Shown here piece after piece: positions 1 through 8,745 of a stretch of 37,270 bases of DNA. The position numbers were made by a program, and so were the translations under genes. The notes beneath the pieces were generated by a model. It had not been told where the DNA came from. It worked only from the letters and a program-made list of their open reading frames with translations, and did not search any database. Source of the DNA: an uncultured Succinatimonas sp. (GTDB lineage Bacteria > Pseudomonadota > Gammaproteobacteria > Enterobacterales > Succinivibrionaceae); contig NZ_CAJKVK010000009.1 of assembly GCF_905203285.1 (NCBI RefSeq), forward strand, positions 1-37,270. Direction: 5' to 3'. How positions within the stretch are numbered: position 1 is the first letter of the stretch; each line of letters opens with the position of its first letter.

Positions 1-1749
1 CCATTATCTATTCCTAAGCCTAAGTCAACACGGACGGTTCCGTAAGGCGAAACATATCGATAGCCGATACCAGGACCGAAAAGAAAATCATCCTTATAAT
101 CATCCGTTGCCGTACCGGCATCAAGAAAAACCGCCATGCGCGAATTGGCTATTCCTATAGGGAACTGATACTCCAAAGTTCCGGTAGTAAGATAGCGGGC
201 ACCTTTTAACCCGCCTGAATTATGCGGTGCTTCATCCATGTATCCGTAGCCGCGGATAGACTGGTCACCGCCTGCAAAGAAGCGCAGGCTGGGCGGTAAA
301 GTCTCGCTGTCAGGTCCGAAAATGCCGCCTTGCTGCAAACGCATTACCAAACGCGTATTTTCCGTAGGAGAGATAACGCCTTTAAAAGTGGCCAGAGCTC
401 TAAAGAAAGAATAATCGGAAATTCCTGAAGTTGCGCCGGTAAGATCAAGGTTTAAAGAATATCCGTAACGCGGATCAAAACCGCCGGAGCTTTCTCGGCG
501 CGAAAGCTGCAAAGCCGGCATAAAATTCCAGCCGTATCCTTTTTCAGATCCCTGCGTATAATCTTCGTATTCAGCTCTTATAGAGTAATCTCGGCGCCAC
601 ACTCCGGTATCGTTGGCAACATAATGGAAACTCAAATGCGAACGATCTGATAGCGTATCATTTAAATCGGTATGGGTCTGCGATGCACTTATATAATAAT
701 AATCAAGATTCGGATTTTTACGCGGTATCTTATAAACTACCTGAGCATTTTGCGTAACCTGCGATAATTTAGCATATGAAGACAACGAGTCCGCTGCTGT
801 TTAAAAGCGGTTTATCCCATTCAAACAGCATACGCGGACCTTCATCTGTTGAAAAACCGGCACCGACGCGCATCAGATTATTACTGCGTCTTTCAAGATG
901 AACCTTAAGCGGAACTTTATAATCTTCAATAGCTTCCATCTGCGGAGTAATGTCTATCGAGCGATAGAAATTAGTCCGAGTAAGACTTGATTGATAATCA
1001 CTGATTTCCTTGGTTGAAAAAGGCTTGCCTTCGTTTAAAGTCATCAATGACTCAACAGGTTTTAATAATTCATCAGTTGTTTCATCAGTAATGAATTTGC
1101 CGAAAGAATACCTCTTGCCCGTATCAATAAGAAGCTCAATATCGGCAAAATTCTCTTCGGTATAAACCATAATGCGCGAAGACAAAAGTTCCACGTCAAA
1201 AAAGCCTAAAGATAAAGCTTTAGAACGCAGATCCGACTTTAATTTTTCATAAGCCCCATGATCAAGCAGCGTATAAGACTTAATCGAGCTGTTAGACAGC
1301 AAATCGGAAAATACTTTATAGTCAGCGCCTTCACCTAAAATTTCAACATTGCAATTACGTATAAACAAAGGTTTGCCGGCATCCACGCTTACAACAACTT
1401 CAGTGGCGTTAGGATCGTCCCTTTTTGGCAACTCAACTTTAATCTCAGGGTGGTAATAGCCGAATGCGCGCAGTGCTTTTTGCGTATTTTCCCTAATTTC
1501 GCGATTAAAAAGAAAAACCCGTTCTTTAGCAATTGCAGGCATGGTATCTAAAAAAGCCTGCACATTATCATGAAGCTGCTGATTCAATCCATCTACTTTA
1601 AAAGTTACGTACACGGTATCATCGGGCTTTTGCTCAATAAGCTCGTCATTTGAACCGCAGGAACATAAAAGCACAGCGCACATAACCGCAGTGCAGCAGC
1701 ACAGGATTTTTCTGCATAAATTTTTTATCTGCGGCAAAACAACAAACAT
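1..1749 (-). pseudogene. tamA: TamA-like outer-membrane assembly protein, frameshifted and 3'-partial
   Basis: TamA is the Omp85-family outer-membrane barrel of the translocation and assembly module; it works with the inner-membrane-anchored TamB. The first frame (1749 down to 769) gives an N-terminal export signal, POTRA-like repeats (about residues 45-260) and the start of the barrel, then stops at 769-771. Dropping one base near 790 continues the same protein to position 1 with typical barrel text: SYAKLSQVTQ, YKIPR, TDLNDTLSD, FFAGGDQSIRGYGY and GPGIGYRYVSPYGTVRVDLG. The joined length (about 583 residues so far) equals full TamA minus the last strand, so only the extreme C-terminus is outside the window. 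The signal ends in LLCSCGS, which resembles a lipobox; TamA is not usually a lipoprotein. The break may be a real mutation or a base-calling error; no homopolymer lies at the site. tamB would be expected next on the minus strand, outside the window. Confidence 0.85.
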
Positions 1750-1921
1750 TTTTAACTTTCAGGCCTTTTTTTCAATCCTATTAATTATCGCAAATAATTG
1801 AACAAAATAAGTAATTTACTCTAAAAATTAAGCGCTCCTTAAAAGAATTTTCGAAAAAATCAAACGTAGTATCCGCTAATTTTCTAACTAAGATTTTTTG
1901 CATCAAAATGCACCGTCAGTA

Positions 1922-1949
1922 TGAACAATTATAGACTTCACTATATAAT
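1922..1949 (+). promoter_or_regulatory. Candidate promoter of the his operon
   Basis: A perfect TATAAT lies at 1944-1949, with a weak -35 (tgaaca, 1922-1927, four of six matches) at 16-bp spacing. Transcription would start near 1956, giving hisG a leader of about 250 nt that contains the whole structured block at 1981-2173. Seen: the hexamers. Inferred: that this is the operon's promoter. Confidence 0.4.
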
Positions 1950-1980
1950 GATTAGTTTAGCTGAACTTTAACAATATATA

Positions 1981-2173
1981 CCAGAAATCCCTATCCTCTT
2001 TAGGGTGGGGATGAATGGCACAAGGCAGCTCACCAGACTTTTGTGTACAATAAAAACAGGTTTATTGTACAGCATGAACCGCAGGACTTGCGGGGATAGC
2101 TCGTTGATACTGGCGCCGACAGGTGTCTTGAGCGAGAAGAAGCCCCGCCTTCTTTAAGTCGGGGAGTAAGTCA
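1981..2173 (+). mobile_element. IS200/IS605-type right end / omega-RNA-like structured remnant without tnpB
   Basis: This non-coding block is rich in RNA stems: CCCTA/TAGGG (1989-1993/2001-2005), a perfect 10-bp stem GTACAATAAA/TTTATTGTAC (2045-2054/2061-2070), CCGCA/TGCGG (2079-2083/2089-2093), GATAC/GTGTC (2106-2110/2123-2127) and a final CCCCG/CGGGG (2143-2147/2160-2164). The end, AGAAGCCCCG...CGGGGAGTAAGTCAC, has the look of TnpB-associated right ends: a GAGAAG lead-in, a C-rich/G-rich terminal hairpin and a short GTCA-like tail. No tnpA or tnpB and no recognisable left end lies nearby, so it is either a deletion remnant, a non-autonomous copy, or a co-opted leader RNA. The family call rests on recalled motif resemblance, not a database search. 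An alternative is an unrelated structured his leader. Confidence 0.55.
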
Positions 2174-2205
2174 CTAATATAGGCAGAAAAGTTAAAGAGG
2201 AAATT

Positions 2206-3123
2206 ATGAGCATGGTTAACAATGACGCCAGTCGTTCACGCCTTAGAATTGCGATTCAAAAATCAGGTCGTTTAACCGACGATACCGAAAAGCTGTTTAA
2301 AAACTGTGGAATAAAAATCAACGAAAGCCGCGATCATTTACTTGCTCATGTCGAGAATCTGCCGATTGACATTTTGCGCGTACGTGATGACGACATTCCA
2401 GGTCTTGTTATGGATCATGTTGTTGACTGGGGTATCGTCGGACAAAACGTTCTTGAAGAAACCACGATGCAGCGCAAAGTAGACGGCATGCCGACCGGAT
2501 ACCGCGAAGTAATGAAATTAAATTACGGCGACTGCCGCTTATCCGTGGCAATTCCACAGGAAAAGGAATGGCACGGTCTTGCTGATTTGGAAGGATGCAA
2601 AATCGCAACTACCTATCCTTTCTTATTGAAAAGAAAACTTAGCGAGCAAGGCATCAACTTCAAACCTGTTCTTTTAACCGGCAGCGTTGAAGTTGCACCG
2701 CGCGCCGGCCTTGCCGATGCTATTTGCGATTTGGTCTGTACCGGAGCAACCCTTCAGGCAAACGGCCTGCGTGAAGTTGACACCATCTATGAGTCAAAAG
2801 CCGTATTAATCGGCCGCGATCAAGATTTATTCCCTGAAAAGCAGGCAATTGCCGATTTGATTATTCCGCGTCTTAAAGGCGTCATGGCTGCCCGTGAAAG
2901 CAAGTACATTATGATGAATGCGCCAAAAGCGATGTTGCAGCAGATAAAGGCAATTCTGCCGGGTGCTGAAAATCCTTCAATAATTGAACTTGAAGGAGAG
3001 ACTGATCGCGTGGCCTTGCATGTCGTATCTCGTGAAAAACTTTTCTGGGAAACCATGGAGCAGTTAAAAGCACTTGGAGCTACTTCAATTCTGGTAGTTC
3101 CTATCGAGAAAATGCTTGATTAA
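2206..3123 (+). CDS. hisG: ATP phosphoribosyltransferase HisG
   Basis: Catalyses the first and feedback-controlled step of histidine synthesis, joining ATP and PRPP to phosphoribosyl-ATP in the cytoplasm. The 305-residue length is that of the long form: a bilobal catalytic region (about 1-225), then a C-terminal ACT-like histidine-binding domain (about 230-305). The text begins LRIAIQKSGRLTDDTEKLF, and the PRPP-binding segment reads ADAICDLVCTGATLQANGL. The ATG at 2206 follows a good ribosome binding site (gaggaa). It is the first gene of an eight-gene his operon in the enterobacterial order, 15 nt ahead of hisD. No HisZ partner is needed for a long-form enzyme. Confidence 0.97.
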   Translation: MSMVNNDASRSRLRIAIQKSGRLTDDTEKLFKNCGIKINESRDHLLAHVENLPIDILRVRDDDIPGLVMDHVVDWGIVGQNVLEETTMQRKVDGMPTGYREVMKLNYGDCRLSVAIPQEKEWHGLADLEGCKIATTYPFLLKRKLSEQGINFKPVLLTGSVEVAPRAGLADAICDLVCTGATLQANGLREVDTIYESKAVLIGRDQDLFPEKQAIADLIIPRLKGVMAARESKYIMMNAPKAMLQQIKAILPGAENPSIIELEGETDRVALHVVSREKLFWETMEQLKALGATSILVVPIEKMLD

Positions 3124-3138
3124 TTAAAAGGCGCAAAA

Positions 3139-4434
3139 ATGGATATAAAATTCTGGAATAAATTAAATGATGCCGAACGTGCTGCCGCTTTGACCAGACC
3201 TGCGCAAAACGACAGTGCAAAAGTAAGCGAAATTGTCCGTTCGATTATCGACAACATAAAAAAAGACGGCGATAAAGCTTTGCGCAAATATTCAAAAGAA
3301 CTTGATAAATATGAAGGCAAAGACCTTGAGTTTACCAAAGAAGAAATTAAGGACGCCTGCTCCCGTGTAAGCACTAAGCTTAAAAAAGCCATTAATCTTG
3401 CTCTTGCAAATATTAAAGCTTTTCATGCCGCGCAAAAACCCTGTCATGTGACGCTTGAAACCTTCCCCGGTATTACCTGCATGACTGCAACCCATCCGAT
3501 TGAGTCTGTAGGTCTTTATGTCCCCGGTGGAAGCGCTCCGTTGGTTTCAACGGCGCTGATGCTTGCAGTCCCGGCAAAAATTGCAGGATGCAGTGAAATC
3601 ATCTTATGTTCACCGCCCCCTGTTTCCGATGCCATCGTTTATGCTGCACATAAAGCCGGCGTTAAGCGTATTTTCCGTATCGGAGGTGCGCAAGCCGTCG
3701 CAGCTATGGCTTACGGAACAGAATCGGTTCCTAAAGTTCTTAAAATTTTCGGCCCGGGCAATCAATTCGTTACCATGGCAAAACGTATGGTAAGCGAAGA
3801 TCCTAACGGTGCTGCCATTGAAATGCCTGCAGGACCTTCTGAAGTTTTGGTAATTGCCGACGACAAAGCAAATCCTGAATTAATCGCTGCAGACTTGTTG
3901 TCACAAGCCGAGCACGGTCCAGACTCTCAAGTTATCTTATTAAGCCCGTCGGAAAAGCAAATCAAAGATTCACTTGCCGCCGTTGACAGACAGCTGCAAG
4001 CTCTGCCGCGAAAAGAAATCGCTCAAAAAGCTTTATCAAAGAGTACGGCAATTGTTTGCAAAGATTTAGACGAATGTGCTGAAATTTCCTGCAAATATGC
4101 TCCTGAACATCTTATTGTTCAGACACAAAAACCTAAGGCACTGCTGCCTAAACTGCGTAATGCCGGCTCTATTTTCCTCGGAGCATACACACCTGAATCT
4201 TTAGGTGATTATGCTTCAGGAACCAATCATACTCTGCCTACTTACGGCTACGCCCGTACCGCTTCAGCTTTAGGTACTGATGATTTCAGACGCCGCTTTA
4301 CCGTCTCCCATGCTTCCAAAAAGGGAATCATCGGTATTGCCGCAACAGTTGAAGCCTTAGCAGCTGCCGAAGGACTTGACGCCCATAAAAACGCAGCAGC
4401 AATTCGTGTAAAAGCAGCAAAAGGAACAATTTAG
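3139..4434 (+). CDS. hisD: Histidinol dehydrogenase HisD
   Basis: A zinc- and NAD-dependent enzyme that oxidises L-histidinol twice to give L-histidine, the last pathway step. At 431 residues it matches the family (about 430-440). Visible signatures are YVPGGSAPLVSTALMLAVPA, GPGNQFVTMAKRMV, MPAGPSEVLVIAD, QAEHGPDSQ, and the catalytic-region PEHLIVQ followed by GSIFLGAYTPESLGDYASG. Start ATG at 3139 has an aaagg site nine bases upstream. It sits between hisG (15-nt gap) and hisC (10-nt gap), consistent with one transcript. Confidence 0.97.
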   Translation: MDIKFWNKLNDAERAAALTRPAQNDSAKVSEIVRSIIDNIKKDGDKALRKYSKELDKYEGKDLEFTKEEIKDACSRVSTKLKKAINLALANIKAFHAAQKPCHVTLETFPGITCMTATHPIESVGLYVPGGSAPLVSTALMLAVPAKIAGCSEIILCSPPPVSDAIVYAAHKAGVKRIFRIGGAQAVAAMAYGTESVPKVLKIFGPGNQFVTMAKRMVSEDPNGAAIEMPAGPSEVLVIADDKANPELIAADLLSQAEHGPDSQVILLSPSEKQIKDSLAAVDRQLQALPRKEIAQKALSKSTAIVCKDLDECAEISCKYAPEHLIVQTQKPKALLPKLRNAGSIFLGAYTPESLGDYASGTNHTLPTYGYARTASALGTDDFRRRFTVSHASKKGIIGIAATVEALAAAEGLDAHKNAAAIRVKAAKGTI

Positions 4435-4444
4435 GAGAAAAAGT

Positions 4445-5518
4445 ATGGATATAAAGAAACTTGCAGCAAAACACGTTCAAGAGCTTGTACCGTATCAGTC
4501 TGCACGCCGTATCGGCGGTCACGGCCATACTTTTTTAAATGCTAATGAGTCACCTAAAAGCGAGTTGTATTTTTTCAACTCTACGACTTTAAACCGCTAT
4601 CCTGACTGCCAGCCGCAAGAAGTAGTAACCGCCTACGCCGATTACACCGATCTGCGTCCTGAAAACGTACTTGTAACCCGCGGCTCGGATGAAGGCATCG
4701 GGCTTATTGTCCGTACTTTCTGTGAAAAAGGCCAAGACGGTATCGTTATCGCTCCTCCTACTTACGGAATGTACGAAATCGCCGCCCAAACCAATGACGC
4801 CAAAGTTGCTTACGCAGTACGCCATGATGATTTTACGTTAGATGCAAAAGCCATCCTTGATGCTGTAGAAAAAGCTCCTTTTAAAGTTAAGGCAGTATTT
4901 ATCGACAGTCCGGCAAATCCATTGGGCATCATTTTCAATAAAGACGAGCTTTTAAAACTGCTTGATGCTTTACCTGAAACTTTTATCGTCATGGATGAAG
5001 CCTATATTGAATTTTCAGCCCAAAATACCGTCGTTGATTTAATAAAAGAGCATAAAAACCTTATAGTGCTTCGTACCTTATCAAAAGCCTTTGCCCTGGC
5101 CGGCATCCGCTGCGGTTTTACTTTAGCTGACAAAGAAGTAATAGCTCTTTTAACCAAAGTCATCGATCCGTATCCTATTCCTGATCCGGTAGCTCAAGTT
5201 GCCAAACAGGCTCTTGCCTCAGGCGGTAAAGATCTGATGAGGATCCGCGTTTCCATGGCTTTAAAACGCCGCGATATTTTAGAAAGCGCTTTATTGTCAT
5301 TACCCATTGTCAGCAAAGTATTCCCGTCAGAAGCCAACTTCCTGCTCGTTAAATTTAAAAACGGACCGGAAATTTTCAATGCCGTTGCCCAAAAAGGCAT
5401 TATTCTGCGATCTTTTGAAACCAAACCGGGGCTTAAAGACTGCATCCGTATTTCCATCGGCTCGGATGAAGAGCTTGATGAATTGATGCGTGTTTTAAGT
5501 ACTCTTGCTGCGGTATAA
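4445..5518 (+). CDS. hisC: Histidinol-phosphate aminotransferase HisC
   Basis: A PLP-dependent class I/II aminotransferase that converts imidazole-acetol phosphate plus glutamate to histidinol phosphate. The 357 residues cover the complete fold. Visible: substrate motif LNANESP (about 31-37), cofactor motif DSPANPLG (154-161), DEAYIEF (184-190) and the Schiff-base lysine K214 in TLSKAFALAG, then RCGF. A strong site (aggag) precedes the ATG at 4445. It lies between hisD and hisB, as in enterobacterial his operons. Confidence 0.97.
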   Translation: MDIKKLAAKHVQELVPYQSARRIGGHGHTFLNANESPKSELYFFNSTTLNRYPDCQPQEVVTAYADYTDLRPENVLVTRGSDEGIGLIVRTFCEKGQDGIVIAPPTYGMYEIAAQTNDAKVAYAVRHDDFTLDAKAILDAVEKAPFKVKAVFIDSPANPLGIIFNKDELLKLLDALPETFIVMDEAYIEFSAQNTVVDLIKEHKNLIVLRTLSKAFALAGIRCGFTLADKEVIALLTKVIDPYPIPDPVAQVAKQALASGGKDLMRIRVSMALKRRDILESALLSLPIVSKVFPSEANFLLVKFKNGPEIFNAVAQKGIILRSFETKPGLKDCIRISIGSDEELDELMRVLSTLAAV

Positions 5519-5531
5519 CAACTTATTAAAG

Positions 5532-6635
5532 ATGAAAAAATATTTATTTATCGACAGAGACGGAACCTTAGTCAGAGAACCTGAAGATTTTCAAGTCGAC
5601 AGTCTTGAGAAGATATCTTTTGCCCCGAAAGTTATTCCGGCTTTAAACCGTTTAAAAGATGCCGGTTTTACTTTTGTCATGGTATCCAATCAAGACGGAT
5701 TGGGAACTTCATCTTTTCCGCTTGAAGACTTCACCAAACCGCACGAATTTATCCTGAACACTTTAAAAAGTCAGGGAATTACCTTTGAACAGGTACTAAT
5801 TTGCCCTCACTTTGAAAAAGATAACTGCGACTGCCGTAAACCCAAGCTTGGCATGGTTATGGCTTATTTAAAAGATACCTCATGGGATAGAGCTCATTCT
5901 TTCTTTATCGGAGATCGACAGACCGATCTGCAGATGGGAGAGAATATGGGAATAAATAGTATTCTCTATCATGAAGACTCAATGCCATGGGATAAAATTG
6001 CCGATAACCTGACCGTAAGGCATCGTATCGCAACCGTCAGCCGACACACTAAAGAAACCAAGATTGATATCACGGTCGATCTTGATCACCACGGTTGCTC
6101 CAAAATCGATACCGGAATGGGATTTTTTGATCACATGCTTGATCAAATTGCTACCCACGGCGGGTTTAATATGGACGTTAAAGTCACAGGTGATTTATTT
6201 GTTGATGAACATCACTCCATTGAAGATACCGGCATTGCTTTAGGTACGGCAATAAAAGAAGCTCTTTTAGATAAACGCGGTATCGGACGTTTCGGATTCG
6301 TACTGCCTATGGATGAAGTTTATGCCCATGTCTTTGCCGATAAATTAAATGATGACGGCGTGACGGTTGCACTTGATATTTCGGGCAGACCTCACTGCAA
6401 TTTCACGCTTGACGGAATTTTCAGCGAGGAAAAAGCAGGAACCATGCCGGTACAGATGGTCCCGCACTTTTTTGAATCGCTTGCAGTAGCCTTAGGTCTT
6501 ACACTGCATATGAAAGTTTCTGACGGCAACTGCCATCACCAGATTGAAGCTTTATTTAAAGCATTCGGACGAGCTTTGCGCCAGGCAATAGCCGTAAGCG
6601 GCAACGATCTTCCTTCTTCAAAAGGAACGCTGTAA
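5532..6635 (+). CDS. hisB: Bifunctional histidinol-phosphatase / imidazoleglycerol-phosphate dehydratase HisB
   Basis: One protein for two steps: an N-terminal HAD-type histidinol-phosphate phosphatase and a C-terminal IGP dehydratase. The phosphatase half shows DRDGT (D8, D10 from the chosen start) and a zinc-binding CPHFEKDNCDC loop. The dehydratase half starts about residue 170 and shows DLDHHGCSKIDTGMGFFDHM, DEHHSIEDTGIALG and DGNCHHQIEALFKAFGRAL. I start at ATG 5532 (367 residues, MKKYLFIDRDGT). An upstream TTG at 5505 would overlap hisC and adds nine residues with no family support. The fused form is typical of gammaproteobacteria. The stop overlaps the hisH start (TAATG). Confidence 0.96.
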   Translation: MKKYLFIDRDGTLVREPEDFQVDSLEKISFAPKVIPALNRLKDAGFTFVMVSNQDGLGTSSFPLEDFTKPHEFILNTLKSQGITFEQVLICPHFEKDNCDCRKPKLGMVMAYLKDTSWDRAHSFFIGDRQTDLQMGENMGINSILYHEDSMPWDKIADNLTVRHRIATVSRHTKETKIDITVDLDHHGCSKIDTGMGFFDHMLDQIATHGGFNMDVKVTGDLFVDEHHSIEDTGIALGTAIKEALLDKRGIGRFGFVLPMDEVYAHVFADKLNDDGVTVALDISGRPHCNFTLDGIFSEEKAGTMPVQMVPHFFESLAVALGLTLHMKVSDGNCHHQIEALFKAFGRALRQAIAVSGNDLPSSKGTL

Positions 6636-7240
6636 TGAAACTTTGTATCCTTGATACCAAATCAGCTAATTTAAACTCAGTCGTTCAAGCAATAAAACGC
6701 CTTGGTATTGACCCTGTAATTTCTGCTGACATCAATACCTTAAATCAAGCGGATAAGCTTATCCTGCCGGGTGTCGGTACTGCTTTAGCCGTTATGTCCG
6801 GAATTAATGACGGTAATCTTTACGATTTTATTTTAAATACTAAAAAACCGCTTTTAGGCATTTGTCTTGGCATGCAGGTTTTAGGCTCAGCATCGGCTGA
6901 AGTGCCTTTAAACTCAGGATTAAAGGAAATTGAAACCTTAAAGATTGTGCCGGAAAAAGTAAAAAAGCTTCACGGCGATAACATAATTTTGCCGCATATG
7001 GGATGGAATACCGTAACACATACCGATCATCCGCTTTTTGCCGGTATTAAGCAGAATGCTTATTTTTATTTCGTACACTCTTTTGCTATGGATGTCGGTG
7101 ATTATACGATCGGCACTTGTGAGTACGGCGTACGATTTACCGCCGCATTGTGCCGCGATAACTTTATGGGTGTGCAATTCCATCCTGAAAAATCAGGATC
7201 GGTCGGCGCTAAACTTTTAAACAACTTTATCAACCTTTAG
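6635..7240 (+). CDS. hisH: Imidazole glycerol phosphate synthase, glutaminase subunit HisH
   Basis: Class I glutamine amidotransferase that releases ammonia from glutamine and channels it to HisF. The catalytic triad is visible: C77 in GICLGMQVLG, with H183 and E185 in QFHPEKSG near the C-terminus. Length 201 residues is standard. Its ATG overlaps the hisB stop by one base, so translational coupling is likely. The partner hisF lies two genes downstream, after hisA. Confidence 0.97.
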   Translation: MKLCILDTKSANLNSVVQAIKRLGIDPVISADINTLNQADKLILPGVGTALAVMSGINDGNLYDFILNTKKPLLGICLGMQVLGSASAEVPLNSGLKEIETLKIVPEKVKKLHGDNIILPHMGWNTVTHTDHPLFAGIKQNAYFYFVHSFAMDVGDYTIGTCEYGVRFTAALCRDNFMGVQFHPEKSGSVGAKLLNNFINL

Positions 7241-7249
7241 GTAACGCTT

Positions 7250-7984
7250 GTGATTATTCCAGCAATCGATCTGCAAGGCGGACAAGTTGTCCGCTTAAAG
7301 CAAGGAGATTTTACTCAAAAAACCGTTTTTAATTTTGACCCGACTTCCCGTATCTTGCAGGCGGCCAACCAAGGTGCCCAAATGGCGCACATCGTTGATT
7401 TGGACGGAGCCAAAAATCCTGCTAAAAGACAAAGAGCGGCAATAGGACGTATTGTCAAAGCTTCCCCTATTCCGATTCAGACCGGCGGCGGGATACGCTC
7501 TGCAAGCGATGTAAAAAACTTGCTTGACAGCGGGGTTGAGCGTGTCGTTATCGGATCCGTAGCAGTTAAAGAGCCGGAACTGGTTCGCGGCTGGATGCGT
7601 CGATTCGGCAGCGATCATATTACTTTAGCTTTTGATGTGCGCATCATTGATGATATTGCCTATGTCGCTACCCACGGCTGGCTGCAAACTTCAAACCTCA
7701 AGCTTGAAACCGCCATTTCGAGATATTTAAGTTCAGGCCTTGAACATGTCTTGGTTACCGATATCAGCAAAGACGGAATGATGAAAGGCGCAAACAACAG
7801 TCTCTATTCAAAGCTTGCCGCTCAATTTCCGCAAATTGACATTATTGCATCCGGCGGGATTTCATCCCTTGATGATATTAAAGCCGTCGCGCAGTCAGGA
7901 GCCACCTCAGTAGTGTTGGGACGCTCCCTTTTAGAAGGACGTTTTACCGTCAAGGAGGCGATTAAATGCTGGCAAAACGCATAA
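7250..7984 (+). CDS. hisA: ProFAR isomerase HisA
   Basis: Catalyses the Amadori rearrangement of ProFAR to PRFAR. It is a (beta/alpha)8 barrel of 244 residues. Signatures: IIPAIDLQGGQVVRLKQGDF at the N-terminus with the first catalytic Asp, QTGGGIRS and IASGGISSLDD phosphate-binding loops, and TDISKDGMMKG with the second catalytic Asp. The start is GTG at 7250 (first residues MIIPAIDLQ), 9 nt after hisH. Its 3' end overlaps hisF by 19 nt. Confidence 0.97.
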   Translation: MIIPAIDLQGGQVVRLKQGDFTQKTVFNFDPTSRILQAANQGAQMAHIVDLDGAKNPAKRQRAAIGRIVKASPIPIQTGGGIRSASDVKNLLDSGVERVVIGSVAVKEPELVRGWMRRFGSDHITLAFDVRIIDDIAYVATHGWLQTSNLKLETAISRYLSSGLEHVLVTDISKDGMMKGANNSLYSKLAAQFPQIDIIASGGISSLDDIKAVAQSGATSVVLGRSLLEGRFTVKEAIKCWQNA

Positions 7985-8745
7985 TTCCGTGCCTTGACGT
8001 CCGTGACGGAGTCGTTGTTAAAGGAGTGCAGTTTAAAAATCACGAAGTCATGGGATCTATCGTTGATTTAGCTAAACGCTATGCAGACGAAGGCGCAGAC
8101 GAACTTGTTTTTTATGACATCACGGCCTCTGCCGACAAACGCCGCGTTGATAAATCATGGGTGGCCAAAATTGCCGAAGTCATAAATATTCCTTTTGCCG
8201 TAGCAGGCGGAATTAAAACCGAAGAAGACGCACAGCAAATTTTGGCATATGGCGCTGATAAAATTTCCATTAACAGTCCGGCACTTGCCGATCCTTCATT
8301 AATTACACGACTTGCCGATCGTTTCGGCGTACAGTGCGTCGTTGTGGGAATCGACACTTATTACGATGCCGCATCCGATACTTATCAGGTTAAGCAATAT
8401 ACAGGCAAAACCGAAAGTACCGTTACCACCAAGTGGCAAACTCTTGATTGGGTTAAGGAAGTACAAAAGCGCGGAGCCGGTGAAATCGTGCTTAACATGA
8501 TGAATCAAGACGGTATGCGCAACGGTTATGATTTAAAACAATTAAAAGCAGTCCGAGAAATCTGCAAAGTTCCGCTTATAGCGTCAGGCGGAGCCGGTAC
8601 TATGGAACATTTTTACGATGCCTTTAACGAATGTGATGTAGACGGAGCATTAGCCGCTTCCGTTTTCCATAAAAAAATCATTGATATTGGTGAACTTAAA
8701 AAATTCTTGAGAGAAAAAGGAGTAATAATCCGTGATAACCCCTAA
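7966..8745 (+). CDS. hisF: Imidazole glycerol phosphate synthase, cyclase subunit HisF
   Basis: Uses ammonia from HisH to turn PRFAR into IGP and AICAR. It is a (beta/alpha)8 barrel of 259 residues, homologous to HisA. Visible: IPCLDVRDGVVVKGVQF with the first catalytic Asp, AGGIKTEEDA, TDCD-equivalent NMMNQDGMRNGYD with the second Asp, and IASGGAGTMEHF. The ATG at 7966 has a perfect aaggagg site at 7951-7957 inside hisA, which fixes the start despite the 19-nt overlap. Confidence 0.97.
   Translation: MLAKRIIPCLDVRDGVVVKGVQFKNHEVMGSIVDLAKRYADEGADELVFYDITASADKRRVDKSWVAKIAEVINIPFAVAGGIKTEEDAQQILAYGADKISINSPALADPSLITRLADRFGVQCVVVGIDTYYDAASDTYQVKQYTGKTESTVTTKWQTLDWVKEVQKRGAGEIVLNMMNQDGMRNGYDLKQLKAVREICKVPLIASGGAGTMEHFYDAFNECDVDGALAASVFHKKIIDIGELKKFLREKGVIIRDNP

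Noticed and set aside
2011..2157. A 48-codon open frame starting MNGTRQLTRLL inside the his leader
   Set aside because: It runs straight through several perfect RNA stems, has no ribosome site and no family resemblance. It is more likely a by-product of structured RNA, or the overlapping tail of a lost tnpB.
5505..5531. TTG start for hisB giving a 376-residue protein
   Set aside because: It would overlap hisC; the ATG at 5532 gives the conserved N-terminus ending in DRDGT at the expected distance.
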